Assembly (NCBI GenBank): GCA_041572275.1
Contig: JBFFSQ010000087.1
Location: 1 to 11,656, forward strand
DNA length: 11,656 nucleotides
From: JBFFSQ01 sp041572275
Lineage (GTDB): Bacteria; Pseudomonadota; Gammaproteobacteria; SZUA-229
Direction of reading: 5' to 3'
Both the position numbers and the translations under genes were made by a program. Under the pieces are notes generated by a model that saw nothing but the letters and a program-made list of their open reading frames with translations, searched no databases and had not been told where the DNA came from. Shown here one piece after another: positions 7,089-11,656 of the stretch (the first letter of the stretch is position 1; the number at the start of each line of letters is the position of its first letter).

Positions 7089-8498
7089 ATGGAGTCGTCT
7101 AATTTCTGGAGTTTCTGGGTACCAAGTCAGCCGGGGGTTTCTGCCTTAATCTGGGTCGTCATTTTTGTGATATTGATGTATATCGCACGTACCCCAGCGC
7201 ATCAGGCCATACTGGTTGTCACGCACAGTATCCGGAATGCACTTAGAGTCATGGCGCGCTCAGTGTGGATTGCGGAGGAAAAACTACAACGGCGTAATCG
7301 CGAAGTGCTGATGGCACATGGCAAGGAAGAAACCGAACGGGTTATCGAGCGAGAGTTTCAGCGTGTTGAAGCCATTATAAATCGTGATTTGAGTGGTTAT
7401 CCCTCCCTGCAGCGTGACCTGAACGAGCAAATTACCCGTATCGATGAAGATTATGTGCAATCCGGCGAAGTACCACCGAAGCCACCAGAATGGTTGAAGG
7501 CGATTGAAACCGTTGCCCAGATTCCATCAGAGGGCTCGCCAGTAGTGGGTAAAATTCTTAATGATATTCACGGCACACTGAAAAAATCCCTGGAAAAGAA
7601 TGTGGCCGAGTACCGCAAGGCGAATAAAGAACGTCATGGGCTGTTGAAGAAAATGATGCCCTACTGGCGATCATTAACCAAAATTCTCACCAGTGTGGAG
7701 AAAAAAATCACCGGCCTGGAAAACCGTTCCACCATTATTGATAACAAAATGCAGCATTATGAAGAGATCGTGGCTAAAACTGCGTATGCTGAACGTATGC
7801 TGTCATCATCATCGCTGACGCAGTTTTTTATCTCCGGTCTGGTACTGTTTATTGCCACCATTGGTGGCTACGTAAACTTTCAGCTCGTTGCTCTGCCCAT
7901 GTCTGAGATGGTAGGGGCTGGCAGTTATGTGGGATCAATTCGAGCTTCGGATGTGGCGGCAATGTTTATTATTGCCATTGAAGTGATTCTGGGTCTGTTT
8001 CTGATGGAGTCGGTTGGGGTGACACGACTGTTTCCAATCATTAGTACTCTGGATGATAAAAAGCGCAAAGTTATTATTGTGGTGACCTTTGTGTTCTTGT
8101 TGGTTTTTGCCACCATCGAGTCATCTCTGGCTTATATGCGTGATATGTTAGCTGCCGACAGAGAAGCATTGTCTCAGGTACTGTCTGGTGTTGAAGTGGA
8201 AGAGCCTCAGTTCCGCTGGATTCCATCGGTGGGACAGATGGTGATGGGTTTTATTTTACCCTTCGCGTTGACCTTCGTGGCGATTCCACTGGAATCATTC
8301 ATCCATTCTTCACGCACAGTACTGGGTATGGTGCTGGCCTGGTTCCTGCGTATACTGAGTCTGGTCATTCGCCTGCTGGGCAACTTGATCAATGGTTCCG
8401 GCAAGTTTTTGGTGACGGTATATGATCTGGCTATTTTCCTGCCATTACGAATCGAGCAGTTGATACAAAATCGAAAATCACCTGACACGTCTAAATAA
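7089..8498 (+). CDS. Multi-pass membrane protein with long helical region, function unknown
   Basis: I do not recognise this 469-residue protein. It has an N-terminal membrane segment (about 16-34), then a long charged, probably alpha-helical and partly coiled-coil region (about 60-235) rich in Glu, Lys, Arg and Gln, with a Pro-rich break near 127-134. Further hydrophobic segments are at about 245-270, 288-310, 327-350, 381-403 and 411-433. Acidic residues lie in or at the edge of several of these (E298, E307, E344, E402). No enzyme motif is visible. The start is taken at 7089 because GGGAGG (7079-7084) is placed before that ATG; the in-frame ATG at 7077 would have its start overlap this site. 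The next gene, a VWA lipoprotein, begins 32 bases downstream with its own ribosome binding site, so the two are probably one operon. A scaffold, transport or signalling role with the VWA partner is inference. Confidence 0.85.
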   Translation: MESSNFWSFWVPSQPGVSALIWVVIFVILMYIARTPAHQAILVVTHSIRNALRVMARSVWIAEEKLQRRNREVLMAHGKEETERVIEREFQRVEAIINRDLSGYPSLQRDLNEQITRIDEDYVQSGEVPPKPPEWLKAIETVAQIPSEGSPVVGKILNDIHGTLKKSLEKNVAEYRKANKERHGLLKKMMPYWRSLTKILTSVEKKITGLENRSTIIDNKMQHYEEIVAKTAYAERMLSSSSLTQFFISGLVLFIATIGGYVNFQLVALPMSEMVGAGSYVGSIRASDVAAMFIIAIEVILGLFLMESVGVTRLFPIISTLDDKKRKVIIVVTFVFLLVFATIESSLAYMRDMLAADREALSQVLSGVEVEEPQFRWIPSVGQMVMGFILPFALTFVAIPLESFIHSSRTVLGMVLAWFLRILSLVIRLLGNLINGSGKFLVTVYDLAIFLPLRIEQLIQNRKSPDTSK

Positions 8499-8530
8499 TA
8501 ACAACAAAAAATGGGCATCGGAGTATAGAT

Positions 8531-9178
8531 ATGAAGACATTATTATTTGCAACAACGTTGTTTGTCACCCTGTTAATAAGCGGTTGTTCTGAACCAAAAA
8601 ACCATAATCGTGCCGTGTATATGTTACTGGATACCTCAGGTACCTATACGCAACAGATTGAAAAAGCACAGGGCATTCTTAAATATCTGCTGGGTATATT
8701 GAATCCCGGTGATTCCCTGGCGCTGGCTCGAATCGATAGTGCCAGTTTTAGTGAGAAAGATATAGTCGCTAAAATTACCTTTGATATTCGTCCTTCAAAA
8801 GCCAATTCACAGAAACGAGCATTTCTTGAGTCTATGGAAAAGTTTGCCAAAAACCTGAAGGGGAGTTCTTATACGGATATAACGGGCGGGATGTTACAGG
8901 CCATTGAATATTTGAATGAAACCGGTGCTGGAGAGAAATATATTTTGATTTTTTCTGATCTGAAAGAAGAAATTAAAAAAGGGCATATCCGTGATTTTCC
9001 CATCGCGTTTGATGGCACCAAAGTGGTGGCGTTGAATGTCACCAAGTTGCGTTCGGATAATGTAGACCCCCGTGAGTACCAACAACGTGTTGATGCCTGG
9101 ACCGATCGTGTCGAAAGTGGTGGCGGTACCTGGAAAGTAATTAACGATCTGGATCGTCTGGATAGTTTGCTGGATTAG
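8531..9178 (+). CDS. VWA-domain lipoprotein, function unknown
   Basis: A 215-residue predicted lipoprotein consisting almost entirely of one von Willebrand factor A domain. The signal peptide ends in lipobox LISGC, giving lipidated C19; the following Ser-Glu is not an inner-membrane Asp retention signal, so outer-membrane sorting is likely. The metal-dependent adhesion site is nearly complete: D34-T-S36-G-T38 (DxSxS with the last Ser as Thr), T115 in SSYTD, and D143 in IFSDLKEE. VWA domains usually bind a divalent ion and a protein partner. GGAG (8520-8523) lies 7 bases before the ATG. The gene follows the membrane protein gene by 32 bases and is closed by a strong terminator. It is unlike the VWA protein at 9327-11015 in length and domain make-up. 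The partner and job are unknown; the adjacent membrane protein is the obvious candidate. Confidence 0.88.
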   Translation: MKTLLFATTLFVTLLISGCSEPKNHNRAVYMLLDTSGTYTQQIEKAQGILKYLLGILNPGDSLALARIDSASFSEKDIVAKITFDIRPSKANSQKRAFLESMEKFAKNLKGSSYTDITGGMLQAIEYLNETGAGEKYILIFSDLKEEIKKGHIRDFPIAFDGTKVVALNVTKLRSDNVDPREYQQRVDAWTDRVESGGGTWKVINDLDRLDSLLD

Positions 9179-9202
9179 TTTTAGTCGAGCGTATTGATTA
9201 TC

Positions 9203-9229
9203 AAAAAGCCCCGGCAGGGGCTTTTTTTT
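9203..9229 (+). terminator. Intrinsic (Rho-independent) terminator
   Basis: AAAAAGCCCC (9203-9212), loop GGCA, and GGGGCTTTTT (9217-9226), continuing to 8 T's (9222-9229). The GC-rich core with T-tail is a textbook terminator 25 bases after the VWA lipoprotein stop. It separates the membrane/VWA operon from the following sigma-factor operon. Flanking A's could also let it work leftward, but no leftward gene needs it. Confidence 0.95.
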
Positions 9230-9244
9230 GCTAAAGCGTAAATG

Positions 9245-9264
9245 AAAAATGTTTAAACATTTTT
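9245..9264. promoter_or_regulatory. Perfect 20-bp palindrome, candidate operator
   Basis: AAAAATGTTTAAACATTTTT is an exact inverted repeat with no gap. It lies after the terminator and about 60 to 80 bases before the next start codon, just upstream of a TTGACA (9277-9282). A dimeric repressor or activator site is the natural reading; which protein binds is unknown. Confidence 0.45.
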
Positions 9265-9276
9265 AACCCCATTGCA

Positions 9277-9282
9277 TTGACA
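9277..9282 (+). promoter_or_regulatory. TTGACA, consensus -35 hexamer without a clear -10
   Basis: A perfect -35 hexamer, but 17 bases downstream there is only AAACAG, and GACAAT (9305-9310) is 22 bases away. A sigma-70 promoter is therefore doubtful. An alternative ECF-type reading is AACC (9265-9268) and CGTT (9287-9290) 18 bases apart, which would suit autoregulation by the sigma factor in the same operon. Both are weak. Confidence 0.25.
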
Positions 9283-9283
9283 G

Positions 9284-9319
9284 CTCCGTTTATAGAAAAA
9301 AACAGACAATAAAACGGAG
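9284..9319 (+). promoter_or_regulatory. Inverted repeat covering the ribosome binding site
   Basis: CTCCGTTT (9284-9291) is the exact complement of AAACGGAG (9312-9319), separated by 20 A-rich bases. The right arm contains GGAG, the Shine-Dalgarno sequence of the start at 9327. In any transcript that begins upstream of 9284 the hairpin would mask ribosome entry. In a transcript starting after about 9290 it would be absent. Confidence 0.45.
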
Positions 9320-9326
9320 ACAGGTT

Positions 9327-11015
9327 ATGAAATATTCATGGGTTCTGATGGCAGCTATGCTAGTTATATTACAGGCTTGTAGTCGGGATGCTGTACAGAC
9401 CGCAGTGGAAGGCGCTGTAACTGAAGACGAATCACAGCCTCTATCACCGCAGCAAGCACAGGCAGTACCAGAAATACGCAAGCTATATACTAAACAAAAA
9501 ATGGAACGCAAATCAGCGGAACTCTCCCGGTCGGTGATGGGGATAGCCAGTGCTAATCAACCATCAATAGACCTGGCTTGGTTGCCCTATGAAGCTGACT
9601 ACCGTGAAAACTATGCGGCATTTTCGGATAACCCTGTGAAACGCACAATAGAGCAGCCGATATCAACTTTTAGTATTGATGTTGATACAGGTGCCTATGC
9701 CAATGTGCGACGGTTTCTGAATCAGGGCGCGTTTCCCGACAAGCATGCGGTTCGGGTTGAGGAAATGATTAACTATTTTCAATATGATTATCCACGCCCA
9801 AAAGATACTGAGACGCCCTTTAATCTGGTCACGGAAATCGCGCCTGCACCCTGGAATAAACAGGCATATCTTTTACACCTGGGACTTCAGGGCTATGAGC
9901 TTGAGCATAAGCAGTTGCCGGCGGCTAATCTTGTGTTTCTGGTCGATGTCTCAGGCTCGATGCAGAGTCAGGATAAGCTGGCATTGCTCAAGTCAGGACT
10001 CAAGTTGCTGGTCAAACAAATGGATCAGGAAGATCGCATATCCCTGGTGGTGTATGCCGGCGCTTCAGGCGTGGTGCTTGAGCCTACCACGGGCGATCAG
10101 CAGGCTAAAATCATGACGGCACTGGATGCGCTCACAGCGGGTGGCTCAACCAATGGTGCTTCGGGTATTCGACTGGCGTACCAGATGGCTAAACAGGCGT
10201 ATATCCCAGGGGGAATTAACCGAATTCTACTGGCGACTGATGGAGACTTTAATGTGGGTGTCACTAATTTCGAGGCGCTCAAGCAGATGGTTGAGCAGGA
10301 GCGCAGGAATGGTGTGGCGCTAACGACACTGGGCTTTGGTCGTGGCAATTACAATGATCATCTCATGGAGCAATTGGCTGATGTTGGCAATGGTAATTAC
10401 AGTTACATCGACAACTTGAGCGAAGCCCGTAAGGTACTGGTTGAGCAAATGGGGGCGACACTGAATACGATTGCCAAAGATGTCAAAATTCAGATTGAAT
10501 TCAATCCTGCTGTGGTGGCTGAATATCGACTGATTGGTTACGAAAACCGTCAACTTAAACGCGAAGACTTTAATAATGACAAAGTCGATGCGGGTGAAAT
10601 CGGTGCCGGTCATAGTGTGACTGCACTTTATGAAATCATATTAACGGGCAGTGAGCATCAGCGTGTGAATGCTTTGCGTTATCAGTCATCATCAGCCTCA
10701 CCAACAGTCGCCAGAGCCGATGAACTTGCATTTGTTCGACTGCGATATAAGCAGCCAGATGGCGTAAACAGTCAGTTGACAGAACATGTAGTACAGCGCA
10801 GTGATGTCCACAAACAACTACAGGATAGCTCAAGTAATTTTCGATTCGCAGCTGCGGTGGCGGCCTTTGGTCAGCAGCTCAGAGGCGGTCAATATATGGA
10901 CGACTTTAATTATGATGATATCCTTAGGCTGGCTCGTGATGCCCGGGGGCAGGATGCTTATGGCTATCGCGGTGAATTTTTACAACTGGTATCCCTGGCG
11001 CAGTCATTGAATTGA
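9327..11015 (+). CDS. YfbK-like VWA-domain lipoprotein
   Basis: A 562-residue predicted lipoprotein of the YfbK family. The signal peptide ends in lipobox LQAC (C18), followed by a low-complexity Gln/Ala/Glu linker. Residues about 88-165 match the conserved region found before the VWA domain in this family (DYRENYAAFSDNP, STFSIDVDTGAYANVRRFL, VRVEEMINYF). The VWA domain spans about 200-375 with an intact metal site: D207-V-S209-G-S211, T275 in AGGST and D305 in ATDGD. The C-terminal part (about 380-555) fits the family's own C-terminal domain (DUF3520). GGAG lies 7 bases before the ATG. The gene overlaps the sigma factor gene by four bases, so the two should be translationally coupled. The molecular function of YfbK proteins is not established; a role in sensing or surface assembly upstream of the sigma factor is inference. 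Confidence 0.93.
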   Translation: MKYSWVLMAAMLVILQACSRDAVQTAVEGAVTEDESQPLSPQQAQAVPEIRKLYTKQKMERKSAELSRSVMGIASANQPSIDLAWLPYEADYRENYAAFSDNPVKRTIEQPISTFSIDVDTGAYANVRRFLNQGAFPDKHAVRVEEMINYFQYDYPRPKDTETPFNLVTEIAPAPWNKQAYLLHLGLQGYELEHKQLPAANLVFLVDVSGSMQSQDKLALLKSGLKLLVKQMDQEDRISLVVYAGASGVVLEPTTGDQQAKIMTALDALTAGGSTNGASGIRLAYQMAKQAYIPGGINRILLATDGDFNVGVTNFEALKQMVEQERRNGVALTTLGFGRGNYNDHLMEQLADVGNGNYSYIDNLSEARKVLVEQMGATLNTIAKDVKIQIEFNPAVVAEYRLIGYENRQLKREDFNNDKVDAGEIGAGHSVTALYEIILTGSEHQRVNALRYQSSSASPTVARADELAFVRLRYKQPDGVNSQLTEHVVQRSDVHKQLQDSSSNFRFAAAVAAFGQQLRGGQYMDDFNYDDILRLARDARGQDAYGYRGEFLQLVSLAQSLN

Positions 11016-11605
11016 AAAACACAATACATCCTAACGAGCTGAATGAAACAGTTGTGAGTCTGGAGAGTATGACCGATGAACAACTGATGTTGAGCTATTG
11101 CAGTGGCGAAGCAGCTGCCTTTGATGTGCTCTATGCCCGTCATAAAGGCAGCTTGTTTCGGTATTTGTTACGACAGTTAGGACAGGGCAATGAACATGTG
11201 AATGAGTTGTTCCAGGATATCTGGTTGAACCTGGTCAATGCGCGTCAGCGTTATCAGCCCAGTGCCCGCTTTACCACGTATCTGTATCGTATTGCCCATA
11301 ACCGTCTGGTGGACTTCTGGCGGAGTCGTCAATCAGCATCGATTACAGGGTATGATTCAGACGATGTCGAGGATGCAGGTCAGCAGCCAGATGATTGCGT
11401 ATTACAGGAGCAAAATCATCTGCTGCTAAAACAGCAGATAGCCGCCTTGCCCGAAGAGCAGCGCAGTGCATTTTTGTTGAAGGAGGAAGCGTCACTCACT
11501 TTAGCGCAGATTGCGGACATTACTGGCGTCAATCGGGAAACGGTTAAAAGTCGTTTACGTTATGCAATCCAGCGTTTGCGACAGTCATTGGTAGCTACAC
11601 TATGA
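11012..11605 (+). CDS. RNA polymerase ECF-type sigma factor
   Basis: A 197-residue sigma-70 family protein of ECF size. Region 2 runs from about DEQLMLSYCSGEAAAFDVLY through the core-binding and -10 recognition helices (ELFQDIWLNL, FTTYLYRIAHNRLVDFWR). A short acidic linker follows, then region 4 with ALPEEQRSAFLLKE and the helix-turn-helix LTLAQIADITGVNRETVKSRL. It would direct RNA polymerase to a small regulon. The TTG start at 11012 shares TTGA with the YfbK-like stop. An alternative start is the ATG at 11069 (residue 20), right before region 2, with GGAG only 3 bases upstream; either is possible. The end overlaps the following gene by ATGA. Coupling on both sides implies fixed stoichiometry with its neighbours. 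No anti-sigma is complete in the window; the next gene may be one. Confidence 0.93.
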   Translation: MKNTIHPNELNETVVSLESMTDEQLMLSYCSGEAAAFDVLYARHKGSLFRYLLRQLGQGNEHVNELFQDIWLNLVNARQRYQPSARFTTYLYRIAHNRLVDFWRSRQSASITGYDSDDVEDAGQQPDDCVLQEQNHLLLKQQIAALPEEQRSAFLLKEEASLTLAQIADITGVNRETVKSRLRYAIQRLRQSLVATL

Positions 11606-11656
11606 ACAACGACCACATGAATGAGCCACAGGCACAGGATATCCATGAGCTATATC
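11602..11656 (+). CDS. Start of a gene coupled to the sigma factor, partial (possible anti-sigma factor)
   Basis: The ATG at 11602 overlaps the sigma-factor stop as ATGA. Eighteen codons are present before the window ends (MNNDHMNEPQAQDIHELY), with the frame still open. The position directly after an ECF sigma gene and the hydrophilic, acidic start suit an anti-sigma factor or a small regulator, but this is only inference from gene order; the fragment is too short to identify. Confidence 0.6.
   Translation, partial: MNNDHMNEPQAQDIHELY

Noticed and set aside
6893..7090. Leftward 65-codon open frame in the ppk1 upstream region
   Set aside because: No ribosome binding site, no recognisable protein features, and it lies over the presumed promoter and operator elements.
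8207..8518. Leftward 103-codon open frame opposite the membrane protein gene
   Set aside because: It is antisense to a well-supported gene and has no family resemblance or ribosome binding site; treated as a shadow.
1..11656. CRISPR arrays, tRNA or rRNA genes, insertion sequences, attachment sites
   Set aside because: I saw no regularly spaced repeats, no tRNA-like cloverleaf, no transposase motifs and no paired terminal repeats.

Overview
The window reads as a gammaproteobacterial chromosome segment of moderate GC. The evidence is the close resemblance of its Ppx and Ppk1 to the enterobacterial enzymes, a good CRP-like operator, and a YfbK-type VWA lipoprotein gene coupled to an ECF sigma factor. 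I cannot name the genus. The left edge (about 1-1165) is clearly more AT-rich than the rest and carries a surface-glycan glycosyltransferase, so it is probably the end of a variable, laterally acquired LPS/capsule locus. The core genome begins after it.

Layout, left to right. (1) 83-1165 (+): glycosyltransferase with bacterial sialyltransferase-like motifs. (2) 1166-1554: gene-free, AT-rich, with three successive stem-loops just before the next gene. (3) 1555-2844 (+): DEAD-box RNA helicase of RhlE/SrmB type, TTG start. (4) 3067-4578 (+): ppx, exopolyphosphatase. Its conserved N-terminus can only be included by starting at an AUU-class codon. (5) 4614-6719 (-): ppk1, polyphosphate kinase, tail to tail with ppx, 35 bases between the stop codons. 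(6) 6720-7088: divergent intergenic region with a strong CRP-like site at 6979-7000. (7) 7089-8498 and 8531-9178 (+): a two-gene operon of a multi-pass membrane protein with a long helical region and a lipoprotein made of one VWA domain, closed by a textbook intrinsic terminator at 9203-9229. I do not recognise this pair as a described system. (8) 9245-9319: a dense control region with a perfect 20-bp palindrome and an inverted repeat covering the next ribosome binding site. (9) 9327-11015, 11012-11605 and 11602 to the edge (+): YfbK-like VWA lipoprotein, ECF sigma factor and the first 18 codons of a third gene (possibly an anti-sigma factor). Each gene overlaps the next by four bases.

How the parts fit. 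ppk1 and ppx make and degrade polyphosphate, a stress and phosphate reserve. The two following operons each carry a lipoprotein with a metal-binding (MIDAS-type) VWA domain, one paired with an integral membrane protein and one with a sigma factor. The most interesting hypothesis is that this is an envelope-sensing module: VWA lipoproteins monitor or assemble something at the envelope, and the ECF sigma factor changes transcription. This is inference from gene order and domains; nothing in the sequence proves that the operons act together.
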